Shown piece by piece: positions 1 to 9,928 of a DNA stretch of 18,508 nt. Source of the stretch: Tieghemiomyces parasiticus (lineage: Eukaryota > Kickxellomycota > Dimargaritomycetes > Dimargaritales > Dimargaritaceae); assembly GCA_027575765.1 (NCBI GenBank), contig JANBPT010000939.1, positions 1-18,508 on the forward strand, read 5' to 3'. A program made the translations under genes and the position numbers. A model generated the notes under the pieces. The model searched no databases. It had not been told where the DNA came from and saw only the letters and a list, made by a program, of their open reading frames with translations. How positions within the stretch are numbered: the stretch's first letter is position 1; the number at the start of each line of letters is the position of its first letter.

Positions 1-584
1 TGGTGGAAATATGCGGTTTACCACGGAAATACGGACGCCTTACTACTTTTGCTTGTCGTGCACAGTTACTATCGGTATGGGAACGGCGTATATATATATA
101 TATATATATATTTGGTAACTCCACTACAGGCGTCAATAGTTGTTCTTGATAAATATAACCGTCATACCTGAAGCCATTGTCACTTACGCTAGACTCTCAT
201 GCTTCACTAAACATGTACCGTCAAGGTATTGCTCACTCTTAAATGGCGCGTTATCATTTTATCTACTGCATCCCTGCTGCTACCCTTCCCCCATATACTG
301 AGGTGTTTTTAGGGCTTTAGGTTGCGAGATAAATATATAGGGTCATCTGAGGCGGAAATAATAAGCCAATATTTGGGTGGGCAGCAGGATGAGGTAAATG
401 AACAAGATGAGTAGGAATTGAAATAAGAAACCCAAGTTTAAGGAACGATGCGGAGGGGGTGATGCCCCTCATCTTATACCGACTGGTCATTCTACTAACT
501 GGCCAGCTCTTACCATATTGGTGAACGGCACCGTCAGAGGGGGGCTGATGTGCATGGTGGCCTCTCACCGGCTCCAACGCCACT
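1..584. other. Gene-poor left edge
   Basis: No convincing coding sequence was found on either strand. The stretch is AT-rich and holds one dinucleotide microsatellite (listed separately). From about 510 the plus strand starts to look like decayed coding sequence. One frame across 541-580 reads MVASHRLQRH, which loosely resembles the HHDALR region of NRPS condensation/epimerization domains, but it is too degraded to call. Confidence 0.5.
89..110. repeat. (TA)11 microsatellite
   Basis: Eleven uninterrupted TA units lie in an AT-rich, gene-free stretch. This is a simple-sequence repeat with no evident gene nearby to regulate. Confidence 0.95.
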
Positions 585-1666
585 GTGCGGTCACAGGACA
601 ACAACGGTGGAGGGGCGGCTCAGCTAGAGGGGGCTGAACCTCCCACCACAGCGCTACCTTCGCTGTGCCTCGAGTTGGATATCGAAAATGGTCTACTCAG
701 CACGTTCCACGCGATCGACCTGGGTCATGAACAGTCTTTTTCCACTGCGTCCACCACCTGGCCTCGGACTACCTCTCGTGCAGGGTCTTCGCCAAGGACC
801 TGACCCGTCTGCTTCTGGACCAGCAGGTAGAACCGCCCTCCGTCTCCTGCCAAGCGTGGGCCGAGTATCTGCACCAGGAAACACAGGACCTCGACCTCGA
901 CGCCCTCACTGTGCCACCACCACTCCCTGACCTCGCGGTGAGTCTGCAGGGCAAAGTGGCCATGCCTGAAAGCACTCCTGGTGGCCGGAATCCCGAATGC
1001 CTTGTCGGTCTGGACATATTCCCGTCGACCCTGACCTCGGCCGCCAACCGCTTTGGCGCCACCCCCATTGAGCTACTGGTCACGGTTTTACATTTGGCCT
1101 ACCAGACGGTGTTCTACTTCAACGTCATGGGTCCGGTATTCATGACCCACGGCCGCCAGCCCGTTGGCGACACCGCCTTCGACCTCTCCCGCGCCGTAGG
1201 CTTCTTTGCCCACTACATCCCCGTCGTCCTTGATGCGCCACGTGCGGCTAGCTTTAGAGCCACCCTTCGCCACCCGCAAGAGACGCTCGGAGCAGGCATC
1301 GAAAATGGAGTGAAGCTGACCCTGGTGCGGTACCTGCGTGACCTTACAGACCCCGCTCAACGCAGGCCCTACGAAATTGACTCGTTTTTCGGGTTCAGCC
1401 ACCTGGCCCCGACGGAAGCCTCTGTGCCATCCGATGGCAACCAGCCCCTATTACAGGCGCTGACCGACATAATGGTTGAACTGCGTGCCCTCCGTACCGT
1501 TGACCTCTCCTGACCATTCGAACTGGCCGTTACCCATGAAGGAGACCGGCTGAATTTGCTGGTCATCGGGCAAAAGGACATGGACATCCTCCCTATGATG
1601 CAACGCCTACTCAGCGTCTGGTCACAATCTGTACGTCAAATGGGGGCAATTCCGGAACCGATGTAA
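585..1666 (+). pseudogene. Decayed NRPS epimerization (E) domain
   Basis: Relic of a nonribosomal peptide synthetase E domain, which converts the peptidyl-carrier-bound residue from L to D form. In order it shows LDIENGLLSTFHAIDLG (about 675-725), then after a frame change VHHLASDYLSCRVFAKDL (about 749-802) with the catalytic HHxxxD motif intact at 752-769. Next come SCQAWAEYLHQ, then THGRQPVGDTAFDLSRAVGF, which matches the family's GHGRE...DLSRTVGWF motif (about 1144-1203). A C-terminal segment follows (PFELAVTHEGDRLNLLVIGQ). Two lesions break it: a one-base loss or two-base gain near the T-run at 737-741, and an in-frame TGA at 1511-1513. Family-like sequence continues past that TGA in the same frame for 50 codons to TAA at 1664-1666. 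No carrier or adenylation domain is clearly attached. A condensation domain is the alternative, but the GHGR and DLSR motifs favour E. Confidence 0.75.
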
Positions 1667-3255
1667 ACCGCTGGTATCGCGAACTATTTGATTTTCGTTT
1701 TCCGAGTTGATGCCATGTCGATGCTCTTTCTTATATTATCATTTTGGTATTTTCCCTTCCGTTTCTTGTTGATAAAGTACATTCTCGTATGGCATCAAAA
1801 AATACTAGCACTAATAGCAATCCGTCATATCCAACGACGTATTCTAATGAATACTCATTGTGTACATGTACCATACATACGGTTTCCGGAGCCCACCTCA
1901 CCTTTTCGTCTTATTTTCACAACGGTTACAGCACATGGCGGACCTCCTGAGGCTAGACCAGATATTTGAATCCCTAATCCCTTTGCGCTCTGCAGAAATT
2001 TGGATGTACTGTCGTCCATGTGGTTACTGACATTAATTGCAGCACGTAACTGAGGCCTCTAATGCATCGCCAGACACCACCCCTAAACTTGCCCTCACAA
2101 CCATCAACCGACTCCTACACCTAGTACTGGAAACTCCTCCCCCGCCGACCTCCTGCTCTGGGTTCGAAACTTGGCTCCCGCCTGCCAGTCGGACCAAGCC
2201 CAATATACTTGTCTATATTACCACCAAAAGTTGTCTGGGCCATAAAAAACCTCTGGGCTTCCCAGTGCGCTGATGGTATTACCCCGTCAGTCACTTACAG
2301 ACGCATACTACTTAATACTCGTAATTCATACCTACGTTCCTCGCTCTGACGCCCTCGTAGTCTCACTCTTTACTGGCTTTTACCTTTTTCACATTTCCTC
2401 CGATTACATACTTACTTTGCACTCCATTCGCCTCATTTCTAGGATAATTTTATCCACAATTAGTATCCGATGACCCAATACTTCCTACGCTTGCCACCTG
2501 TGCTTGAAAACACCGCTAAGGCCTACTTTTAGACGCCACTGAAAGGAATTCGCTGAGTAGTCCAGGTTGACTGGCGTTGTTTTTTCAATAAAAGATTGAT
2601 TAGAATTATATTATCACGATATTGTATTACCATCCGTAATACCACATTTCGATGCTGATTGGACCCTGGCCCATAGCCTTTGGTGCGTCAATTTTTCACC
2701 AAGGGAATACTCCCAAGCCCCTCTGCCACCGTTGTAGCCTGGCCGTTACACCTCACTACGCTTACGAGCCCGTTACAAGCCGGCGCGCAGGCCTCATCCG
2801 TCACTGATTGTAACCGTTCTTCCTTGTATAGCACCCCATTGGTCCAGTTAAAACTTGCACGTCGCCCTAACCCCCTCTACCATTCGCCACATCTAACAGA
2901 CCTCATTTGCTCTGCTTTCCCTAAAGCCAGCGTGAAGTTGTGTGTCACCCGGCAATGCCCTCCCCGGCCTCTTGGCGCTGCCTTGCTTAATTCCTCCTTT
3001 AGCCGCACAAGGCTACCCAACTTATCCACTGCTTACCTGTCCTGTTTCTAATTCAAACGACGTGTACCCACGCCCCTGAGCGGTATACCTACGAGGCCAC
3101 TCCCTCCACATCGCATTACTACAGAATTCGACTGCCTCGTGCTTCACCAAGTTGCACTTTTCTCCTGGACACTATACCTGGCCCGTCCCGTATCGAGCAT
3201 GTCCATTCGCAAACCACCTGGCGCGGCCAGCTCCACTGCGCATTTCCCGCTCACC
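1667..3255. other. Gene-free stretch, possibly more NRPS debris
   Basis: No intact gene was recognised. Open frames at 2037-2273 and 2680-3051 (plus strand) lack introns or a family match that would make them genes. The first contains NILVYITTKSCLGHKKPLG (2202-2258), loosely similar to the adenylation-domain core motif YTSGSTGxPKG. The second has a stretch reminiscent of the middle of an adenylation domain. Both resemblances are weak. Around 2580-2640 the DNA is AT-rich with an AATAAAAG string. Confidence 0.4.
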
Positions 3256-4732
3256 ATGTCCCCGGGTAACAGCGGTAATAGCCTACCGACTCTCCACCAG
3301 CTCTGCGTGCGGGTCCTTGTCCGCAACGCCAAATGTAAGTGACTCAATGACTAGGCGAAAACTGAAGGTGCGGAGCGCCCAAGGCACACATGCACCCCAT
3401 TTAGCTGATCCACTATTGCGCAACCCCTCTGTCCCGACTTAACCTGCCCCTCGTCCCTTAGATATTACGGACGTTGGCGACACGCCATTCTTCCTCCTCG
3501 AGCCTGTCCTCCGGACTTGTAGCGGTGACCAGCTCAAATGTATCGAAGCTCATAATCCGGTTAGTGACTAAATGGTTTTAATCTGGCTACCCATCTCGTT
3601 TGGTCGTGACCGGCTCGCGAGCTAGTCCGCGATCCTGGGACTATCAATTTCCTACTTGCCAGACCGGAACTAATATACCTTTTTGTTCCCGGTATACCAC
3701 AAACACATTTTCGACGCTCAGCATTACAAAAAGCACACAAATGGTAAGCCTTGTCGCCCATGTATAGGAACAATGATATATCATATCAAGCTGGATGCAA
3801 AAGTTATCATTTGCTCTTGACAATGGTCACTCTTTCTTACTGACTAATGCTTGTTGAGTGATACGGTGTAATTTATCTTCGACCAGACCTCTGGGCTACC
3901 CTGTGCAAGAACCTCGCGCGGCAGAGCACGCAGCCGACAAGGACCGACCCGGGGTCCGGCGAAACATGGCGCGATCTTTACGAGGTAAGTAACCTGGGCT
4001 ATCCCCGACTGACGTTCACGACAGGGAGCCTGGTGTCAATGGGCATCCGGTATTACGCAAGCCGCCTGTGACCCTAACGTATAATATTTTTCGATACACC
4101 ATGCCACTATACCCGTCCATGCCGTAGAGTTACGAACAGGAGCGCGCCCTGAAATTGGAGCGAGCATCGGCCCGAGTACGGGGAGCGTACCAGGATCTCG
4201 AAAATCAGCGCAAGGCGCGCAAACCTATTCTGACCCACGAGACCCCTCGAATGCGGCTCTCACAACCCAAGCGCTTTGGTACCCCGCCGCGCCAAAGTAA
4301 GTGATTGGCACCCCCCTCCCTCCCAACCGGCGTGTCACCAGCGGCGACTCTGCTACATATTTTTGGAGTTCTAACTGGACAACTGCTATGACCATTCACC
4401 TACCCTTCCCTCCTTCATGATTACTAGGTAAATCGCTTATGGAGAAATCGCGTGTGGAGGCCCGTTCAATTCTGTCGCGGAGGGCCAATCCAAAGGCACT
4501 CCGGCCAACCACGGTATTTTTAACTCCGCCACCCCAACCCCGCTCGACGCCACCACTGATGGGACCACGGGACCGCGGGTCGGCTCCAGCCCAACGCACG
4601 ACCCTATCACCCTATCCACCCAAGCCTCTTCCGCCGGCCAGTGCGCCAAAGCGAACCAGCTTTTGGGACGACATACGCAGCACCACCCCGACCAAAATGC
4701 TTCGCCCCCACCAGTCCGACAAGTCTGGCTGA
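3256..4732 (+). CDS. Elongin-A-like protein (six exons)
   Basis: Elongin A stimulates RNA polymerase II elongation with Elongin B/C and is a substrate receptor of a cullin-RING ubiquitin ligase in the nucleus. Exons: 3256-3334, 3462-3559, 3722-3743, 3887-3984, 4128-4296 and 4428-4732, totalling 256 aa with all phases agreeing. Residues 12-21 (TLHQLCVRVL) fit the BC-box pattern TLxxxCxxxL that binds Elongin C. ITDVGDTPFFLLEPVL (28-43) and CSGDQLKCIEAHNP follow, as in the Elongin A F-box-like region. The 22-nt exon 3 supplies HYKKHTN and a split Asp, leading into DLWATLCKNL. The later YEQERALKLERASARVRGAY and KSLMEKSRVEAR segments are also typical of the family. The C-terminus is Pro/Ser/Thr-rich and probably disordered. 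The start ATG has a good context (tcaccATG). The protein lacks the long N-terminal TFIIS-like region of animal Elongin A; I believe fungal members are similarly short. Confidence 0.85.
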
Positions 4733-5643
4733 TAGACTTGGTATCCCGTCTGTATTTGTATCCGCTTGAATAAAATACCGTCGTCATGGTTCATAGCGGG
4801 CGAGGAGGTAACCAGGTGTTACTATTCGGACTGTAGCCATTAGCCGGAATTATGGCACTATTCCTTCTTCTGCGGAAGATGGCCTCGCCAACCTCAGTTC
4901 AAGGTTGAAACTGATATGTTAATGGTAGGACCGACGTTTATAACCTTTCGTTTCTAACGAGTATTGAAGCGACACACACCGTAAAGCTGCCTTATTGAGA
5001 TAAATGAAAGGATCGGCCCCCATGCCCACGGGAATGATAGATGGCCTACCCTCCCGACTCTCCAGTGATGGGTGCCAGTCCCATTTGCTATGCCTATTGA
5101 CACTGTTGGCTGTATTCGGTACATCGTCAGCTTAGAGTCAAGGAAGTGATGTTGGGGAGGGCGGACCTTCAGGCCGCAAGATGAACGGGAAGGCAGTAGA
5201 CCCCCCCCCCTCTCCGGCTTTCTGTTGGCTCCTTGGATTGGGCCACCTCTGCCGCCAGGCTTGACCTTTTAAAGAGTTGATCGTCTCCACCTCCTCTTTG
5301 ACCACGTCCTTTATCAGGCTTGCTACCACAACCTCTCACAGAGCGGCCACTCAAGTTTCGTCTCTCCTACTTCGCATTTCGAAAGCCAAGGTTTGCCACG
5401 CCTGCCCTGCTGTCCGGTTTTTTTTTATACCACATACCCTTCACCTTTTAAACCCGTTGCTTAACCTAGACCCCCACAGCCACGACCCGCTTCCTTGAAA
5501 AAATATATATCCAACTTACAGCCCCTCGTCCGTTGTCTGCCCACATCTCTCTGCGACGCCCCTACGCATTTCACGTACGCTCCTCTCATCTCGCGTCACC
5601 CGCCAGCCTTCCCTATCTTCGCCATCCCCTAGGACTGACCCGC
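4733..5643. promoter_or_regulatory. Elongin-A 3' region and ERGIC3 promoter region
   Basis: The left part is the Elongin-A 3' end. It also has a C10 run at 5201-5210 and a T9 run near 5418-5426. From about 5280 to 5640 the plus strand is strongly pyrimidine-rich, as in many fungal promoters and 5' leaders, and holds a TATA-like AAATATATAT at 5501-5510, about 130 bp before the ERGIC3 start. Minus-strand open frames over 4437-4787 are antisense to Elongin-A and show no family match. Confidence 0.5.
4769..4774 (+). terminator. Polyadenylation signal of the Elongin-A gene
   Basis: A canonical AATAAA lies 37 bp after the Elongin-A stop codon, a normal position for a short 3' UTR. The cleavage site itself cannot be seen. 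Confidence 0.6.
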
Positions 5644-7278
5644 ATGTCGCGGAACGCCCCTTCGTTATCTAACCGGCTGCGTAGCTTCGACGCCTACGCC
5701 AAGACTCTCGATGACTTTAGCGTCAAAACCATCTCCGGAGCTGCTGGTAAGTTGGCCCATTCGTTGCCGCACAGAGCATTTGCTGACAGGGCCAGGCCAT
5801 CGGTCGAAGAGTGGGGTTGTCGTATTGACAAGGCCGACGGAGCTACGCGGTGGCGCTAAACCATGGCCCTCCCCTGTACACATGGACCGGCCTTAGTGGA
5901 TAACGCCATGGCCCCCACCGTCGTTGCACGTACCTACATTCCCTCTCTCTCGTTGCTGCCCGCGCTAACCCGATTTTTGTATTGTGTTGTACCGTCCTCG
6001 CATCCTACCTACTGGCCAGTTACCATCGTCAGCACACTCATTATCCTGACCCTCTTGGTATCGGAATTTTCCGACTACCGCTCGGTCGACCTCCGCCCCC
6101 GGCTGGTGGTGGACAAGTCGCGCGGAGAGATGATGACTATCAACGTCAATGTGACTTTCCCGCATGCCCCGTGTTTCCTGCTCAATCTGGACGTGATGGA
6201 TGCCACGGGGGAGCAAGAGGCCAGCGTGGACCATGACATTTACAAGGTCCGCCTGGACCCGCTGGGTAACCGCATCACCGAGGATCGTGAGAGCTACCGC
6301 GGCGGCGAAAAGGTGGCCAAAGTCGGCAACGCCCTGGCCAACACGGACAAGGACGGCTACTGCGGGAGTTGCTACGGCGGCAAGCACCCGGACGGTCTCT
6401 CGTGCTGCAACACGTGCGACGACGTAAGGCGGGCCTACAACTCTATGGGTTGGGCGTTCGCCAACCCAGACGACTTTGAACAGTGCGTCAAGGAACACTG
6501 GAAGGAGAACCTCCGTAGTCAGGCCAAGGAAGGGTGTATCATCCACGGGTTTCTCAAGGTGAAGAAGGTGTCAGGCAATTTTCACATCATGGCCGGCCAA
6601 AGCGCCATTCACAACAATGTCCACATCCACACCATCTACTCGTACATGCCCGACGACTACGACTTTTCGCACACCATTAACCATCTCTCCTTCGGAAGCA
6701 CGTACCCCGACATGGTTAACCCGCTCGACCGCGCTACCAAGGTCGCTCCCGTCCGTAAGTACTTAACCTGATGCCGGGGGACCCGTCGAGCGGAGGGACG
6801 GGACGCTTGGAGCACCCACTCTCCAATCAACGGATCTCGGGTGCCTCCCACTGGCCGCTCAGCAGACCCATACATATAATGGCTTTTTAACCCACCCAAT
6901 GCACCACCACCCCCCTATTGCACTTACTTCTCTTTAACAGGCGACCTTCAGTACCAGTACTTCCTTAAGGTGGTTGGAACCGAGGTCCACTACCTGTCGA
7001 AACCTGACATCATCTCCAACCAGTACTCAGTTACCGAACACGCCAAACGCCTGCTCTCGTTCCCGTTCAGCGGCGGCAATACCGGGGTGTTCTTTAACTA
7101 CGAGATCTCGCCCATGCGTGTCATCTACGCCGAGAACCGCAAGTCCCTGTCCCATTTCCTCACCAGTCTCTGTGCCATCGTCGGTGGCATCTTCACCGTG
7201 GCTGGCATCGTTGATGCCTTCATTTACCGCGCCGAGACTGTCCTGCGCAAGAAAGTGGAGCTCGGCAAGCAGTTCTAG
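5644..7278 (+). CDS. ERV46: ERGIC3/Erv46 ER-Golgi cargo receptor (three exons)
   Basis: Subunit of the Erv41-Erv46 complex, a COPII/COPI vesicle membrane protein that retrieves ER residents from the early Golgi. Exons: 5644-5746, 6020-6754 and 6941-7278, totalling 391 aa. The N-terminus SFDAYAKTLDDFSVKTISGA is the conserved cytosolic start, followed by a first membrane helix (about 35-48) and then SEFSDYRSVDLRPRLVVDKS. The lumenal part keeps the cysteine cluster YCGSCYGG...SCCNTC (C149, C152, C163, C164, C167). A second membrane helix (about 352-375, LTSLCAIVGGIFTVAGIVDA) precedes a short basic tail, RKKVELGKQF, on the cytosolic side. Both introns sit in phase 1, and the codon joins restore conserved residues (AAV and VRD). 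Length matches the family. The plus-strand frame continues upstream of 6020 only as intron translation. The gene is convergent with UBA3. Confidence 0.97.
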
Positions 7279-7725
7279 CCTCATAAGGGCAGAGCAGTGC
7301 CCATACACCGATGTCTCGAGTCCAATTTATACCCAGCTTTTTCTGCCACCGTCTATCCCCTGCGAGGTTTCGTTTCCAACCCTTCTCCCCCACGTACATT
7401 CTTCTTGGTTTCCCCTCGTTGTCTGTGGTGCCGTGTCCTATTCGCTGTGTCTCATTTCCGCCCCTCCCCTTTGTTTTCTTGGCGCCTTTGTTCGCCACAG
7501 TTTGAACACCTCTTCCTCTCTCTCTTTCTCCTCATGACTACTCGCTTACATCGGCGCATTGACTGTATCCAACCCACAAAATCATGAATATAAAGCCTCA
7601 CCTACTTGACTAGCCATTTTCTATTCGCCACTTATCTTATATATAGTAGTTCCTGGTCAAGCTCCGTACGGGAAGAGCAACGCACGACAGTTCATAATCA
7701 CTCTCAACACAACCCTGCACATTAC
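7279..7725. other. Convergent 3' region between ERGIC3 and UBA3
   Basis: This 447-bp tail-to-tail spacer holds both 3' UTRs. The plus strand is pyrimidine-rich from about 7340 to 7540. An A/T-rich GAATATAAAG near 7584-7593 could serve as a weak polyadenylation signal for ERGIC3. Open frames here are low-complexity readings of the CT-rich tract and look non-coding. Confidence 0.5.
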
Positions 7726-9576
7726 CTAATCCTCCCCCAACAACTTTACCCGCAGGATCAGAGAGACTGGCAGGGTCCGGTCAGTCACCATGATTTCCTC
7801 GTCATCCCGAATGAGGCTGCCAAGGGACTTATCAAGGTTGGGCCGCGTCTGGACTTCCAACTGTGGCGGCGCCTGGAGGTAAAGATTGACCTGAGCAGTG
7901 GTGACGAGGCTGGGGGCAACCAATCGAATACCAGGTTCCTCCGCGAGCCACTCCACCAAGTCACGCAGAGGCCGGCGGGGGTCAAATGTCACGCAGCACC
8001 GGGCGCTGCCGCATACTGGGCAGTCGGAGCGCTTGGCGTGGGCGTAGGTATAGGTGTAGATGCCGGCGGTGCCCGTGTACATCATGTAGTTGTCAAGGTA
8101 AGGATGGCAGTTGGTGACCAGTTTGAGGGCCTCATTGGCGCAAGCCGCTGCGATCACCGCGTTAGTCGAAGCAATCGCCGGGATAATATTCTTGACCACC
8201 CCTTGGGTCAACGTATAGGTTACCCCTGGGATACGAAATGACTCAGCGCGCTCCAGGGCCCGCTCGAACACCCATCGGAGATGGTCAGGATTGTCGGTAT
8301 CCAATGCGAGATCTGGCAAGAGAGGGGATGATGGTAAGTGGATTGGAGAGGTAGGGGCGGGGGGTTGAGCTGTCGTTGTAGCCACACCGCAAGGCACAGT
8401 AAGATAGCCAACGGCTGTTCTCTCTAATGCAGCTGGCGAGTTATGTCACGACCACAACTACTTTACCTTCGTGCTCTTGGGGCCAGGCGACAACCGAGGC
8501 GTACTCTATACAATGTTCCGGAAGTCGTGGCGTATTGGCAATGGTACAGATGGGGTACACGGTCTGTTTCTTATGGAGATCCAACGTGCACTCGTAGCAG
8601 GAAGTGACAAGCGGAATGATCACGCGGGCCTGGCCATTCAGTCCTGTTGTTTATCATGACCGGCACGGACAGAAGTAAACCAAATGATGGCAGAAGGGAC
8701 GATGTGAGCTGCGAACCTAAGCGAAACAGCTTAACGGGCAACCGATATCTACTTTACTGTGCCAACGACAAGTGCTGCCGGCGACTTCACTTACCTTCGG
8801 TGCCGCCGTCGATCAAGGGTTTGAGGGTCTCGGGGTTCTGCATATCGGCAATTCCCACGAGGAAGGCGTTCATCCACCGCCGGGCCTCCACAGAATCCAG
8901 GCCGCAAATGATGACCTGGAACTGTAAGTAAAAAGCCTTATCCTTATCCTGAATGCGACAGTGGTGACTATCAGTATGTTACGAGCATGGCAACGGTTAG
9001 GGCATCCATGCCAAACATGGCCAGGTAAGGCCCATCACCGCCTTGTTGTCAAGTTTCTAATCAATCACCGTGCCTGCGGAGAACTTACGGGGTTACCTGG
9101 GCCGTGGCCACGCGGGAATTGACAAACGCCGCGGCCACGTTAGCCTTGGGCTGACCGATATCCTTGGCACGAAACAGAAACTGGCGGTTCAGATTGCTCA
9201 CATCGATGGTGTCCATATCGATAACGTGGATATCACGGAATCCCGACAAGGCCAAGTCCTTGAGCAGCTCACAGCCGAGACCACCGGCCCCTACCACCAA
9301 AACTTTGCACGTGTGTAGCATCTGCTTGACTTCAGGCAGGCTGGGCGGCTGCATAAATTCGTCGGCCTCGCCAGTGTCCAAGGGGCCGCCTTCGGAGTTG
9401 GCCGGAATGTCGTTGGGGTCGGACGATGAAGAGTGGGTCGACATGGGCCCCTCGGCATCGGTGAAGGACTCTACCTCCGCTACCGGGGTGGGCGGGTACC
9501 CCACAATATCGACTGGTTCTAGGCAGCGGTAGAGTTCGGCGAATTGTGGGTAGTCATACTCGGTATGGTCCACCAT
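7726..9576 (-). CDS. UBA3: UBA3, NEDD8-activating enzyme E1 catalytic subunit (four exons)
   Basis: With the NAE1/ULA1 subunit it adenylates NEDD8, forms an E1 thioester and passes NEDD8 to UBC12 for cullin neddylation. Exons in transcript order: 9576-9089, 8967-8795, 8643-8467 and 8312-7726, totalling 474 aa. The adenylation core is [20 protein letters not shown] (90-109), then [28 protein letters not shown] joins [13 protein letters not shown]. The catalytic cysteine is C253 in [14 protein letters not shown]. Zinc ligands are CYEC (236-239) and CPVC (377-380). [20 protein letters not shown] leads to the C-terminal ubiquitin-fold domain (about 385-474), which binds the E2. Start chosen at [10 protein letters not shown] because of its acaccATGG context; the frame stays open upstream to 9669 without similarity. 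An acidic, Ser-rich stretch of about 45 residues (34-78) precedes the core, longer than in the human protein. Confidence 0.97.
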
Positions 9577-9928
9577 GGTGTCAGGGTTGTGAAGGTGAAT
9601 GCGAGTTGGGAATTGAAAGAAGGCGGAAAGTGAATAACTCGATAGACAAAGGCCCCACTGCCCATGCACGTCAGCTGGAATGTGGTTAGGTGGGTGATGT
9701 AGTCCGGTTGCTCGTTTGGTGGCTCTTGGTAAAGCGGGCTCTACTCATGCTTCCATCACTGTACTAGTTTTAAGGACTGGCCTCCTGTGGCAAGGCAACG
9801 CCTCGCATCATGTGGAATAACATAAATACAGTTCCCCCCCATCGATTTATAAGTACACTAAATGATCATCGTGTTTAGTCAGAAGCCTAGTGTCTTCGAC
9901 TCGCACGATTGTTGTAACTGGCGCACCT
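9577..9928. promoter_or_regulatory. Intergenic: UBA3 promoter and lipase 3' region
   Basis: This 352-bp spacer between two minus-strand genes must hold the UBA3 promoter and the 3' end of the lipase. On the minus strand, CTTATAAATCG opposite about 9842-9852 is TATA-like but lies about 270 bp from the UBA3 start. A C7 run abuts it. No gene is visible. Confidence 0.45.

Noticed and set aside
2155..2175. tRNA-like B-box GGTTCGAAAC
   Set aside because: No A-box at the right distance and no cloverleaf arms could be drawn. The similar GGTTCGAATC at about 12159-12168 lies inside a coding exon.
1688..2473. Several small plus-strand open frames
   Set aside because: Overlapping, low-complexity or AT-driven readings without splice sites or similarity; only the weak adenylation-like motif was kept as a finding.
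3857..3886. Alternative upstream acceptor for Elongin-A exon 4, or a frameshift there
   Set aside because: It would put a stop codon first in the exon or break phase; the 22-nt microexon explains the gap without any lesion.
5965..6546. 193-aa minus-strand open frame
   Set aside because: Antisense to ERGIC3 exon 2; the sense strand matches a conserved family residue by residue.
7606..8241. 211-aa plus-strand open frame
   Set aside because: Antisense to the last UBA3 exon and the 3' spacer; no splice context or similarity.
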